Origin: Prosthecobacter dejongeii
Lineage (GTDB): Bacteria; Verrucomicrobiota; Verrucomicrobiia; Verrucomicrobiales; Verrucomicrobiaceae
Reading direction: 5' to 3'
Length of the DNA: 64,000 bases
Assembly (NCBI RefSeq): GCF_014203045.1
Contig: NZ_JACHIF010000001.1
Location: forward strand, 744,001 to 808,000
Under the pieces are notes generated by a model. That model did not search any database. It saw only the letters and a program-made list of their open reading frames with translations, and was not told the origin of the DNA. Below, piece after piece: positions 35,801-43,020 of this stretch. Numbering within the stretch: the stretch's first letter is position 1; each line of letters opens with the position of its first letter. A program made the position numbers and the translations under genes.

Positions 35801-36065
35801 CCGGAAGATGGTCATTCGCGGCACCAAGGAACGTCTCGTGCCTGTGCTCATGACCGCGCTGGCCGCTGGCATCGGGTTGATCCCGCTCGTGCTCGCTGCC
35901 GATCAGCCAGGCAAGGAGATCCTCCATCCCGTAGCCGTCGTCATCGTCGGCGGCCTCATCACCAGCACGCTGCTTGGCCTCGGCGTCACGCCCACTGTGT
36001 TCTACACCTTCGGGCGCAAGGCAGCCGCCAGTGCCATCGAGAACGATGCGCCTGCGTCTCATTGA
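32889..36065 (+). CDS. HME-RND heavy-metal efflux pump with VDDAxxDVEN signature, set B
   Basis: 1058-residue RND pump; the ATG at 32889 (MLNKMIHWALASRALI) is chosen because the open frame upstream lies inside the adaptor gene. N-terminal LPVEVLPDLTKPTVIILTEA and the LRSNSDVALSLVYAEF segment place it among heavy-metal pumps. TM4 reads LAVAIGMVVDDAIVDVEN, neither the CzcA type (DFG...DGA) nor the CusA type (VDAA), so the metal cannot be read from this signature. The C-terminal TM region is complete (GFIAVAGVAARNSIMLISHY). It carries a glycine-rich insert near residues 635-650 (EEGDGEGHSAGGRGRKE). Confidence 0.92.
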   Translation: MLNKMIHWALASRALIIGVSLILMVMGLKTATELPVEVLPDLTKPTVIILTEASGLAPEEVETRVTQPIESALMGVAGLTRLRSNSDVALSLVYAEFGWDTDIYKARMFVQERLQGVREQLPEGVQPFMTPVASLMGEILLVGVRSTIKEGEPGYLPPREVRSLADWTIKRRLQSISGIAEILNMGGGVKRIEIQPDPFKMQANGIGFDELEQAATEAANTTTGGFINTGPTEIMVRNLAMTVELDDIARTVIKKVNDRPISIGDVANVIWSVEPMRGDATVSQYPEKSATYGVIMSITKSPGFDTRALTEQIKVALDELNSTFPPGIETTLLFQQKDFIDNAIGNLTEAIRDGAIMVTIVLFLFLLNFRTTFITLMAMPLSFGITMLVFKWFGISVNSMTLGGLAVAIGMVVDDAIVDVENVFRRLRENAALPHPHPRLQVIAKASGEVRNSILYATVLIILVFLPLLGLTGVEGKLFAPIAIATIISMMASFIVSLTAIPVLCSILLNPKVGHEHKDGFLTRGMKWLLENTLLRFGLSQPFLMLGIVLVIVIAAFSLYPKMNKDFLPKFQEETALVAATAAPGTSLEEMNKISDVLEQQILSVEGVSKVGRRLGRAERGDHVVPVSTAEFDVDFRKEEGDGEGHSAGGRGRKEIIEDITKKLKTVPGVFAVVSGPLADRIGHMMSGVSAPVAVKVFGPDLEKLRQIGIEIQTIAKTIPGFEDCKLDQTSSIPQLRIEADRDRAKAYGIAPGKLNDQLSALIGGKEVAELREGQRAVNLVLRLPVEWRDSPDKIAELPIEAGGQRIPLSLVADVREAKGPNVIFRENSQRRFALAIKPTVQDVSNLVVKMRDEVTEKVKLPEGYFITFEGEFQAQQEATQRIATFTLVVLAVIAFLLYGYFRTPFFAIQVLCDIPLAMVGGLVFTYFKLNNISIATLVGFIAVAGVAARNSIMLISHYLHLMQHEGEGFTRKMVIRGTKERLVPVLMTALAAGIGLIPLVLAADQPGKEILHPVAVVIVGGLITSTLLGLGVTPTVFYTFGRKAAASAIENDAPASH

Positions 36066-36114
36066 CCCACCCCTTTCCGAATCGACGGAGGCTCAGGCTT
36101 CCGCCGCCAAGGCA

Positions 36115-36149
36115 AAACCAAACAAACCAAACAAACCAAACGAACCAAC
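36115..36149 (+). repeat. Short tandem repeat of a 9-nt unit in a leader region
   Basis: AAACCAAAC occurs three times in perfect tandem (36115-36141) followed by a degenerate fourth copy, ending 3 bp before the ATG of the gene at 36153. Changes in copy number would alter the leader and ribosome-binding region, but no such change can be seen here. Confidence 0.6.
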
Positions 36150-36152
36150 ATC

Positions 36153-36623
36153 ATGAAAAAACTGCTTACCACCACCCTTCTGACCCTCGCTCTGGCCTTC
36201 TCGGCGACCGCTGCTGACAAACATGACCACGAGCATGAAGCCAAAGCCGGACCTACCGGTGGCAAACTCATCACTGAAGTCGAACCCCACGTCGAGTTCT
36301 TTGTGAACAAGGACAAGAAGGTCGAAATCCGCTTCATCGACGACGACATGAAAGTCGTTGCTCCTGGAGCGCAAGTCATCAGCGTAACCCTTGGCGACCG
36401 CTCTGCTCCCACGAAGCTGAGCTTCACCAAAGACGGCGACAAGCTTGTCTCAGACAAGGCAGTTCCCGAAGGCAACGACCTCCCCACCGTGGTGCAGATC
36501 CGCGAGAAGGAAGGTGCCAAGGCAGTGACCGAGAAGTTCAACCTGAACCTCAACGACTGCCCTACCTGCAAGAACAAGGAATACGCCTGCACCTGTTCGC
36601 ACGGTGAAGAGGAGAAAAAGTAA
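36153..36623 (+). CDS. Secreted protein with His-rich N-terminus and C-terminal CxxC/CTC motif
   Basis: 156 residues. Signal peptide (KKLLTTTLLTLALAFSATAA), mature N-terminus DKHDHEHEAK rich in His, beta-rich middle, and C-terminal CPTCKNKEYACTCSHGEE. It is a paralogue of the protein at 29341: alignment holds over GPTGGKLITEVEPHVEFFVNKDKK and the Cys motif. It follows the set B pump after 87 bp. A periplasmic metal-binding or chaperone role is inferred. Confidence 0.7.
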   Translation: MKKLLTTTLLTLALAFSATAADKHDHEHEAKAGPTGGKLITEVEPHVEFFVNKDKKVEIRFIDDDMKVVAPGAQVISVTLGDRSAPTKLSFTKDGDKLVSDKAVPEGNDLPTVVQIREKEGAKAVTEKFNLNLNDCPTCKNKEYACTCSHGEEEKK

Positions 36624-36696
36624 CCTCTCGCCTGCGTCATGCCACAGCGCCGTCCCACCGTGAGGGCGGCGCTGCTGGCTGCGGGCACACACAGTT

Positions 36697-37065
36697 ATGA
36701 AACACTCGATTCTCTTTCTCATTGCCGCCCTCCTCCTGAGCTTCTGGCTTCCTTCGACCGCCGAAGCCAGACACCCGCGAGGCAGCACGATGACCGGCGT
36801 TGTGCAGAGCGTCGATCATGCCTCCCGCTGGATCGTTTTCGCCCAGGATGGCGGCCCTGTCCGCCATTTCGTTTACTCGGAGTGGGCCAAGTTCTGGCAC
36901 GACGAGCCAGAAGCCCTGCCTGCACATCTCAAGACAGGCATGCGAGTCCAGGTCAACCTGCACAACCCTCTCATCGGACCGGATTTTGTCACCCAGATCG
37001 TGCTGCTTAACAAACAAGGAGGAATCACAAGGCCAAAAAGCGGAAGGAGCGTGTCTGCACTATGA
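36697..37065 (+). CDS. Small secreted protein of unknown function
   Basis: 122 residues with signal peptide MKHSILFLIAALLLSFWLPS. The mature part (GVVQSVDHASRWIVFAQDGGPVRHFVYSE...FWHDEPEALPAHLKTGMRVQVNLHNP) looks like a small beta-barrel. It overlaps the next gene by four bases (ATGA). I recognise no named family; it is probably part of the set B metal operon. Confidence 0.55.
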   Translation: MKHSILFLIAALLLSFWLPSTAEARHPRGSTMTGVVQSVDHASRWIVFAQDGGPVRHFVYSEWAKFWHDEPEALPAHLKTGMRVQVNLHNPLIGPDFVTQIVLLNKQGGITRPKSGRSVSAL

Positions 37066-37610
37066 ATACCCGAACCACCTCTACCCGAAGCCGCCGGATT
37101 TCATTCCGCCGGATTTCCGCGCAGATAATCTGCCTTTTGCTCACCACTACTGGATCAGCGCTCGCTGATAACAGCATCAAGCTCCAGGTTGCCGCCAAGA
37201 GCGAGCACAACGACCCCAAAGGCAACAATCCGCAAGAGGTGCAAAGCCGCTGGCTTGAAATCTCGGTCACGGCCTTTCATCTCGAAAAGCCTGCCGCCGT
37301 TCGGCTCGAATGGGCGTTCTTTGGCGACAACCTCGACTCGAACAAGGTGGTTAAACATGAGGGCGGCACTGAGACCGTGGAACTGGTGCAAAGCAAAGAG
37401 GCCGACGCAAAGACCAAGCTCGTCAACTTCACCTTCACTCCTCGCCATTCGGTTCGCACCGGCAGCGGCAAGCGATCACTCTCAAAGGTCATTGAGGCCA
37501 CCGGTGTTCGCTATCACGCCTGGGGCGTGCGGGCCTTTGTGGACGGCAAACTCGCCGGTGAAGCCTACAGTGCGCCGAGCATCAAAAAACTCATGGGTGG
37601 AACGGATTGA
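37062..37610 (+). CDS. Secreted protein of unknown function
   Basis: 182 residues. A basic N-terminus (RTTSTRSRRISFRR) precedes a hydrophobic signal segment (ISAQIICLLLTTTGSALA). The mature part is beta-rich (SRWLEISVTAFHLEKPAAVRLEWAFFGDN...VKHEGGTETVEL). It shares four bases with the upstream small secreted gene. No family is recognised. Confidence 0.55.
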   Translation: MNTRTTSTRSRRISFRRISAQIICLLLTTTGSALADNSIKLQVAAKSEHNDPKGNNPQEVQSRWLEISVTAFHLEKPAAVRLEWAFFGDNLDSNKVVKHEGGTETVELVQSKEADAKTKLVNFTFTPRHSVRTGSGKRSLSKVIEATGVRYHAWGVRAFVDGKLAGEAYSAPSIKKLMGGTD

Positions 37611-37639
37611 AGCTCATGAAACATCCTTTCTCTCCGAGC

Positions 37640-37680
37640 GGAAAAATCCCGCCAGAGCTCTTGCACATTCTGGCGGGATT
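37640..37680 (-). terminator. Rho-independent terminator of the minus-strand His/Ser-rich gene
   Basis: AATCCCGCCAGA (37645-37656) pairs perfectly with TCTGGCGGGATT (37669-37680) around a 12-nt loop. Read on the minus strand the hairpin is followed by a run of five T. It lies about 30 bp after the stop of the gene at 37712. Confidence 0.75.
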
Positions 37681-37711
37681 GGTGAAATCCTCCGATTCTA
37701 TTCACTCCCCG

Positions 37712-38041
37712 TTAGTGACGGCTACGGCCGCCAAAATCGAAGTGAAATCCAGGCAGGCTGATATGGCCCCTGTTATCGCGGTGGTGGCTGGAGCGATGAG
37801 AGGGGCTGTGCCTGCCGTGACTGGAACCATGACGAGAGTCATAGCCGTGACTGCCACCACTCCCGTGGTTGGATCTGTGTCCCGAGTTGTGATGGCTGGA
37901 GTGGCCTCCATTGTGGTCGGAGCTATGACCGCTTCCATGACTGGAACGGCTGGAATGATGGCGGTCTCCCGCCTGCACTGCGGCAGGAGTGAAGATGGCG
38001 AAGCTGGCAGTGATCGCCAGCAGAGTGATGACCTTTCTCAT
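37712..38041 (-). CDS. Secreted His/Ser/Gly-rich low-complexity protein
   Basis: The ATG at 38041 gives signal peptide MRKVITLLAITASFAIFTPAA; a longer frame starts at 38077. The mature part of about 85 residues is almost entirely Ser, His, Gly and Arg (SSRSSHGSGHSSDHNGGHSSHH and similar), ending HISLPGFHFDFGGRSRH. The His density suggests zinc, nickel or copper binding in the periplasm. It is the only minus-strand gene in the metal region and has its own terminator, so it is probably controlled separately. Confidence 0.65.
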   Translation of the reverse strand: MRKVITLLAITASFAIFTPAAVQAGDRHHSSRSSHGSGHSSDHNGGHSSHHNSGHRSNHGSGGSHGYDSRHGSSHGRHSPSHRSSHHRDNRGHISLPGFHFDFGGRSRH

Positions 38042-38137
38042 AATGCGTTGGTTTTGGATTTGAGTCGTTACCGCCAAAGAGCGGCATGTAAGTCGGACGG
38101 GTTGCCGTCGCGGTTATTCATTTGATCCATTCCTCTC

Positions 38138-38461
38138 ATGAAAACTTTCATTCTCTTCTTCATCACAGCCCTTGCCGAAATCAGCGGTTGTTTCGCCACC
38201 TATGCTGTTTTGCGCCAAGGACGGCATCCTTTGTGGCTGCTGTTGGGCGCAGTGACCCTCGCGCTTTTTGCTTGGCTGCTGACACTGCATCCCGCAGAAG
38301 GTGCCGGGCGCATTTACGCGGCTTATGGTGGTGTTTACATCGCCGCATCCTTGCTCTGGCTTTGGAGGGTTGAGGGCATTGTTCCTGACCGCTTTGATTT
38401 CACTGGCGCTTTCCTATGCCTGCTTGGGGCGAGCGTCATCATACTCGCACCAAGAACTTGA
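38138..38461 (+). CDS. YnfA/UPF0060 family membrane protein
   Basis: 107-residue inner-membrane protein with four hydrophobic helices. The sequence matches the family closely: [20 protein letters not shown] at the N-terminus, [27 protein letters not shown] in the middle and [17 protein letters not shown] at the end. YnfA proteins have the SMR-transporter topology; their substrate is not firmly known. It lies 3 bp before the P1B ATPase gene and likely shares its transcript. Confidence 0.93.
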   Translation: MKTFILFFITALAEISGCFATYAVLRQGRHPLWLLLGAVTLALFAWLLTLHPAEGAGRIYAAYGGVYIAASLLWLWRVEGIVPDRFDFTGAFLCLLGASVIILAPRT

Positions 38462-38464
38462 TTT

Positions 38465-40435
38465 ATGAACACACAAGACCACCCCGCCTCCGAATCCAAA
38501 TCCTGTGGCTCCTGCGAGCACGGGCACGATGAAACACCGCTGCCGCGCAATGCGCTCGTCATCATCTCCGGTGCGCTGCTTGGCAGCGGGATGCTGCTGC
38601 AATGGCTGAAACTCGGCCCCGTTCAGCTACACACGGCCTGCTTTGCCCTCGCCACACTGGCGGGAGGTCTGCTGGTTTTTCCTGCCGCCTTCAAGGCGCT
38701 TAAAAAAGCACGCCTCGACATGAACGTCCTGATGACCGTAGCCGTCACGGGAGCGTGGCTCGTGGGCGAAGGCGCTGAAGGAGCGGCTGTGGTCTTCCTC
38801 TTTGCTCTGTCTGAAATGCTTGAGTCTTGGAGTGTGGGTCGTGCGCGACGTGCCATCGCCTCCCTGCTGAAACTCACGCCGCAGACCACGCTCGTGCGCG
38901 GAGCCGATGGTGTTACCAAAGAAATGCCCGTGGCAGAAGTCGTCGTGGGAGCGGAGATCAGCGTGCGCAGCGGCAGCAGTGTTCCTTTGGATGGTGAGGT
39001 CATTGCCGGTGAGTCTGCCGTGAACCAAGCGCCTATCACTGGCGAGTCCGTGCCAGTGGAAAAGAAGCCCGGTGACCCCGTGTTTGCGGGCACCATCAAC
39101 GGCGAAGGCTCGCTCACCGTGCGTGTCACCAAAGCGGCAAGCGACAGCACTCTCGCACGCATCATCAAGCTCGTGGAGGAAGCCGAAGAGCAGAAGGCAC
39201 CCACGCAGCGCTTTGTGGACAAGTTTGCCGCCATCTACACGCCTGCGATTTTTTTGGTGGCGTTGTTAGTGGCCCTGCTGCCGCCATTGTTCATGGGTGG
39301 CGCGTGGTCAGAGTGGACTTACCGCGCACTCGTGCTGCTCGTCATCGCCTGTCCCTGTGCTCTCGTCATCGCCACACCTGTTTCGATTGTCTCCGGCCTC
39401 ACTGCGCTCGCACGACGCGGCGTGCTCATTAAAGGCGGTGCCTATTTGGAAGCGGTGGGCAAATTGCGTGCTCTCGCCGTGGACAAGACCGGCACCATCA
39501 CGCAAGGCCGCCCCCAGATCACCAGCGTCATTCCCATTGGCGATATAGCAGAGGAAGATGTCCTGCGTCGTGCCGCTGCCATTGATGTGCATTCCGAGCA
39601 TCCTCTGGCGAAAGCCGTCGTCGCTGCTGCACAGGCCAAGGGTATCACCTGGATCGAGTCTTCTCAGTATAAATCCGTTACGGGTCGAGGAGCCACCGCC
39701 ATTATTGACGGTCACCCGCACTTCATAGGCAATCACAAAATGGCGCATGAACTGGGGCTATGCAGTCCGGATATCGAGGCCCGCCTAACTGAGATCGAAA
39801 TCAAAGGCCAGTCCCTGGCCATCCTCGGCCACGCGCCGCATGAAGGCTGTAATGGCAAAGTGCTGGGCATTCTTAGCATAGGTGACACCATCCGGCCAGA
39901 AGCCGCCAATGCCCTCACCCTGCTACATAACGCGGGCATCGAAAAAGTTGTCATGCTCAGCGGCGACAATCAGCGCACCGTCGATGCCATCGCACGTCTT
40001 GCAGGCATTGACGAAGCCTATGGCGATCTCATGCCTGAGCAAAAGATCGAGCACATACGCCGCCTCATGACAGAGCATCACTATGTCGGCATGATTGGCG
40101 ACGGAGTGAATGACGCTCCCGCGCTGGCCCTTGCCAGCGTCGGCATCGCCATGGGAGCCATCGGCAGCGACACCGCCATCGAGACTGCTGACATGGCCCT
40201 TATGAAAGACGACCTTACCCGCGTGGCTGAAGCCATTGCACTGGGCCGCCGTACCCTGCGCATCATTCAGTTCAATGTCACCTTCGCACTCGTTGTGAAA
40301 GCCATCTTTCTCATCCTCGCCTTCACCGGCCACACCAGTCTGTGGCTTGCTATCCTGGCGGATACCGGCGCGACGTTGCTGGTCATCATGAACGCACTCC
40401 GGCTTCTTGGCGCTGCACAAACCACCAAGCAGTAA
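38465..40435 (+). CDS. P1B-2-type heavy-metal-translocating ATPase (Zn/Cd/Pb-like)
   Basis: 656-residue metal pump. Features in order: short Cys/His-rich N-terminus (CGSCEHGHDE) instead of a full HMA domain; actuator motif TGES; membrane CPC (Cys296-Pro-Cys298); phosphorylation motif DKTGT (Asp340); HP motif (HSEHPL); MIGDGVNDAPAL hinge. The last helices contain VVKAIF and LADTGATLLVIMNALRLL, i.e. the Lys and DxG residues of the P1B-2 class exporting Zn, Cd and Pb. It would remove divalent metals from the cytosol to the periplasm, where the RND systems take over. Confidence 0.93.
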   Translation: MNTQDHPASESKSCGSCEHGHDETPLPRNALVIISGALLGSGMLLQWLKLGPVQLHTACFALATLAGGLLVFPAAFKALKKARLDMNVLMTVAVTGAWLVGEGAEGAAVVFLFALSEMLESWSVGRARRAIASLLKLTPQTTLVRGADGVTKEMPVAEVVVGAEISVRSGSSVPLDGEVIAGESAVNQAPITGESVPVEKKPGDPVFAGTINGEGSLTVRVTKAASDSTLARIIKLVEEAEEQKAPTQRFVDKFAAIYTPAIFLVALLVALLPPLFMGGAWSEWTYRALVLLVIACPCALVIATPVSIVSGLTALARRGVLIKGGAYLEAVGKLRALAVDKTGTITQGRPQITSVIPIGDIAEEDVLRRAAAIDVHSEHPLAKAVVAAAQAKGITWIESSQYKSVTGRGATAIIDGHPHFIGNHKMAHELGLCSPDIEARLTEIEIKGQSLAILGHAPHEGCNGKVLGILSIGDTIRPEAANALTLLHNAGIEKVVMLSGDNQRTVDAIARLAGIDEAYGDLMPEQKIEHIRRLMTEHHYVGMIGDGVNDAPALALASVGIAMGAIGSDTAIETADMALMKDDLTRVAEAIALGRRTLRIIQFNVTFALVVKAIFLILAFTGHTSLWLAILADTGATLLVIMNALRLLGAAQTTKQ

Positions 40436-40439
40436 GCCG

Positions 40440-40826
40440 ATGAGCAAGCTCTCCCACAAAAAGAAAGCTGTGACGCCACCCGCCACGCTAAAGCTGCGTG
40501 AGAAAGTGTTTTTTATTGGCTTTGCACTCCTATTTTTTGGTCTTCCATCCTTCTTCTTGCATCGCCGCTCCATTCACGACCAGACTGCCTCCATTTCAAA
40601 GACTGTTCAGAAGTGGAAGCACATTTATCACATCGACGACGAGAAGGCGGAACTCATCCAGCAGATCGAACTCGACTTCCATGGCAACGGCAGTCCCTTC
40701 AGCATCAAACCCGCCCGAACCAAAGAAGAAAAGCACCGCCACCATCAGGAGATCAGTTCCTTGATGGCACCCGAAGATGGCGCTCGATTCATGAAGGCAA
40801 TGGAAAAGAGCGATGACAGACATTGA
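40440..40826 (+). CDS. Small membrane-anchored protein after the P1B ATPase
   Basis: 128 residues. A basic N-terminus (SKLSHKKKAVTPPA) precedes one TM helix (VFFIGFALLFFGLPSFFL). The rest is a charged, probably helical region (ISKTVQKWKHIYHIDDEKAELIQQIELDF, KEEKHRHHQEISSLM), reminiscent in style of CnrX/Spy-like sensors but without convincing similarity. It starts 4 bp after the ATPase stop. Function unknown. The 350 bp that follow (40827-41177) hold only a promoter-like element near 41106. Confidence 0.55.
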   Translation: MSKLSHKKKAVTPPATLKLREKVFFIGFALLFFGLPSFFLHRRSIHDQTASISKTVQKWKHIYHIDDEKAELIQQIELDFHGNGSPFSIKPARTKEEKHRHHQEISSLMAPEDGARFMKAMEKSDDRH

Positions 40827-41105
40827 GCGCCGCCATCAATGACCAGGCCATCAGTTGTCTTGTTGTCCGTCACACCAGCGTTGCCAAGATGATGATGGTT
40901 ATGTCGTCAGAACTGATTACGAAGGTGCATGGCAGTTGTGCGGGGGATTGAAAACGCCTTTTGCAGCAAAGGCGATGAAAGAAATCGCAAGCGGGATGCC
41001 CGCAAGAGTGGCGAAGCGTAGTGGATTTCATGGATGGCCCATGGAGTCTCCTCAGACGAGCCCTTTGCCCCACTATTCGTCTCGTCTGCGTTTTTGATCA
41101 AAAAG

Positions 41106-41135
41106 TGAGGGGTTTGCGTGCAGGCGGAGTTGCAC
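41106..41135 (+). promoter_or_regulatory. ECF-type promoter element, copy 1
   Basis: TGAGGGGTT (41106-41114), an 11-bp spacer and GGAGTTGCAC (41126-41135) lie 43 bp ahead of the ATG at 41178. The same two boxes with the same spacer length and almost the same distance to the start codon occur at 42948-42977; the surrounding sequence is unrelated. They are candidate -35 and -10 elements for the ECF sigma factor encoded at 42360. Confidence 0.65.
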
Positions 41136-41177
41136 TGCATGAACGCGATTAATGCGTCCGACCAAATAAATCTAACC

Positions 41178-41468
41178 ATGAAAATGAAACTTACCCTCCT
41201 CGTCGCCACTCTCCTTTTCGGCTTCGCTTCCACCAGTGTTCAAGCGGTCCCGTCTAACTGGAGTTTCGCCAACGGCCAAACGTCCGCCAAAAGCGGTAGC
41301 GTCAAGTCGGAACGAATGTCCTGTTGCGATACCAAAACGAGCTACAGTACAACTCCGGGTGGCCGTGGCCTCCAAGCAAACAAGAGCATTGTGTGTAACA
41401 CTGGCTGTAGTGTACGCCATGCCGCTAAGAACTGCACGGCTGCTGAACGCAAGCAGTGTGCCAACTAG
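41178..41468 (+). CDS. Small secreted Cys-rich protein
   Basis: 96 residues; ATG 41178 gives signal peptide MKMKLTLLVATLLFGFASTSVQA. The mature part has seven cysteines, among them MSCCDTKT and VCNTGCSVRHAAKNCTAAERKQC. No family recognised. It has its own ECF-type promoter element and a strong terminator, and stands directly before the anti-sigma/sensor/sigma trio, so it is probably a metal-induced periplasmic protein. Confidence 0.6.
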   Translation: MKMKLTLLVATLLFGFASTSVQAVPSNWSFANGQTSAKSGSVKSERMSCCDTKTSYSTTPGGRGLQANKSIVCNTGCSVRHAAKNCTAAERKQCAN

Positions 41469-41482
41469 GAACAACCTACCAG

Positions 41483-41517
41483 CCCGTCAGGTATCAGGTG
41501 ACCTGACGGGTTGTTTT
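41483..41517 (+). terminator. Rho-independent terminator
   Basis: CCCGTCAGGT (41483-41492) pairs perfectly with ACCTGACGGG (41501-41510) around an 8-nt loop, followed by TTGTTTT. It lies 15 bp after the Cys-rich gene and would separate it from the sigma-factor trio. Confidence 0.85.
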
Positions 41518-41547
41518 CAGTCACATCATCCACCATCTTTCTCCTCC

Positions 41548-41868
41548 ATGAATGACGACGAAATCGATTGTCTAATCCGCCAGACTCATCCCAAACCCGA
41601 GTTTGGTTCTTCCTTTCAGCGTGAGGTCTGGGGGAAAATCGCTGTGGTTGAGCAACATTCGTGGTCAGCTCAATGCAAGCAGTGGAGTCAGATGTTTTTC
41701 CTCTGGCTTGCTCGTCCGATGCCAGCACTTGCCACCGTGGCAGTCATGCTCGCTGCCGGTATCAGCCTCGGCAACCTCACTGCACCCGACCATAGCGATT
41801 CCATGCGTGCCGCATACATCGAGTCCATCAATCCGCTGAAAGCAACCAACGCTTCCATGCAGCCATGA
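41548..41868 (+). CDS. CnrY-like membrane anti-sigma factor
   Basis: 106 residues with a cytosolic N-terminus of about 65 residues (MNDDEIDCLIRQTHPKPEFGSSFQREVWGKI), one TM helix (MPALATVAVMLAAGISLG) and a short periplasmic tail. Sequence identity to CnrY is not obvious; the call rests on topology and gene order with the CnrX-like and ECF sigma genes downstream. It would hold the sigma factor at the membrane until the sensor responds to metal. It overlaps the sensor gene by four bases. Confidence 0.6.
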   Translation: MNDDEIDCLIRQTHPKPEFGSSFQREVWGKIAVVEQHSWSAQCKQWSQMFFLWLARPMPALATVAVMLAAGISLGNLTAPDHSDSMRAAYIESINPLKATNASMQP

Positions 41869-42344
41869 AACGTGGATTTTTGATCTTCCTCACCGCACTA
41901 CTTGTCGGCATTGTCGGTTATTTTGTCACGCGCCAGCCGCGCTGCGACACCAGCGGTGAAGAGATGGCTACCCATGACGGCGGCTCTCTGCTGCCGGAGC
42001 TGAAATGGCTGCACCATGAGTTGAAGCTTACAGACGAGCAGTTTGCGAAGGTTAAGGAAAGACACCTTGCCTACCGCCCCACCTGCGAGGCGCTGTGCAT
42101 GAAGGTAGCCGCTTCACAGAAGAAAGTTCAGACGCTTGCGCAGGCAAGAAACATCGCCTCACCTGAACTTTCTGCTGCACTTGAGGAACAGGCCGCCGTG
42201 CGGGCAGAATGCCAGAAAGCCATGCTCAAGCATCTGCATGAAACGGCTGCCGTCATGTCGCCCAACCAGGCGAAGCACTATCTTGACACCATGCTTCCGC
42301 AGATCATCGGCCCAGATGCCGGGCACAGTCCCGGTGGCCACTAA
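41865..42344 (+). CDS. CnrX-like periplasmic metal sensor
   Basis: 159 residues: N-terminal anchor (GFLIFLTALLVGIVGYFV) and a periplasmic four-helix domain of the Spy/CnrX family. The text ELKWLHHELKLTDEQFAKVKERHLAYRPTCEALCMKV, then SPELSAALEEQAAVRAECQKAMLKHLHETAAVMSPNQAKHYLD is very close in pattern to CnrX, including the His and Glu positions used to bind Ni/Co there. It should sense periplasmic metal and release the sigma factor through the CnrY-like protein. Confidence 0.75.
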   Translation: MKRGFLIFLTALLVGIVGYFVTRQPRCDTSGEEMATHDGGSLLPELKWLHHELKLTDEQFAKVKERHLAYRPTCEALCMKVAASQKKVQTLAQARNIASPELSAALEEQAAVRAECQKAMLKHLHETAAVMSPNQAKHYLDTMLPQIIGPDAGHSPGGH

Positions 42345-42359
42345 CCGTTCTCGCCGCGC

Positions 42360-42929
42360 ATGACATCCTCATCTGATGACGACATCCAGCTCATGCAGCA
42401 GCTCGCCAATGGTGAAGACCTTGCCTTGAACACGCTCATGGCACGCTGGCGCGGGCGAGTCGCCGCCTTCCTTCTGCGCATGGTGGGCGATCATGCGACG
42501 GCGATGGACCTCACCCAGGAGAGCTTTGTGCGCCTCTATACCAGCCGTCACCGCTACCAGCCCACAGCCGTTTTTTCGACGTATCTCTTTCACATCGCTG
42601 CCAATCTGGCCCGAAGCCATATTCGCTGGAAAGGCAGGCATCCGACCGTGCCACTCACCGACAACGAAGGCGCTATGATCCACGAGTCTGCTGATCCGCA
42701 GTTGTCCCCTGATGATGCGGCGGCTCTGCATGAGAAAACCACGCTCGTGAACCAAGCCATCGCCATTTTGCCCACCGACCTGAGGGAGGCGCTGCTGCTC
42801 TTCACCGTCGAAGACATGAGCCACACCGAAGTGGCAGCAGCCCTCGGCTGCTCCGCCAAAGCCATCGAAGTTCGCATCTATCGGGCGAGGCAGATGCTGA
42901 GGGGGATCATCGCAAAACAGGCCCCCTGA
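42360..42929 (+). CDS. ECF RNA polymerase sigma factor (CnrH-like)
   Basis: 189-residue group 4 sigma factor. Region 2 is visible as AMDLTQESFVRLYTSRHRYQPTAVFSTYLFHIAANLARSHIRW, and region 4 as LPTDLREALLLFTVEDMSHTEVAAALGCSAKAIEVRIYRARQMLRG. It follows the CnrX-like sensor after 15 bp. The Y-X-H gene order matches the cobalt/nickel cnr system. Its likely targets are the two matching promoter elements at 41106 and 42948, the second of which starts right after this gene. Confidence 0.88.
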   Translation: MTSSSDDDIQLMQQLANGEDLALNTLMARWRGRVAAFLLRMVGDHATAMDLTQESFVRLYTSRHRYQPTAVFSTYLFHIAANLARSHIRWKGRHPTVPLTDNEGAMIHESADPQLSPDDAAALHEKTTLVNQAIAILPTDLREALLLFTVEDMSHTEVAAALGCSAKAIEVRIYRARQMLRGIIAKQAP

Positions 42930-42947
42930 ACTTTTTCGACGGAATCT

Positions 42948-42977
42948 TGAGGGGTTCTTCACTGCCTGGAGTTGCAC
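42948..42977 (+). promoter_or_regulatory. ECF-type promoter element, copy 2
   Basis: TGAGGGGTT (42948-42956), 11 bp, GGAGTTGCAC (42968-42977), 43 bp ahead of the ATG at 43021. The boxes are identical to copy 1. This would drive the YHS-like gene and possibly the whole set C pump operon downstream. Confidence 0.65.
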
Positions 42978-43020
42978 GAGTTGTCAGACACTCACAAAAC
43001 CAACGACCTCCTCATCTATC

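Noticed and set aside
37607-38125. Plus-strand frame of 172 codons across the His/Ser-rich gene
   Set aside because: Low-complexity VAGAM-type text is the mirror of the His/Ser codons on the other strand; the minus-strand frame has a signal peptide and a terminator.
40855-41097. Open frame of 80 codons between the P1B-linked gene and the Cys-rich gene
   Set aside because: No recognisable domain, no signal peptide, no ribosome-binding site; ends before the promoter-like element.
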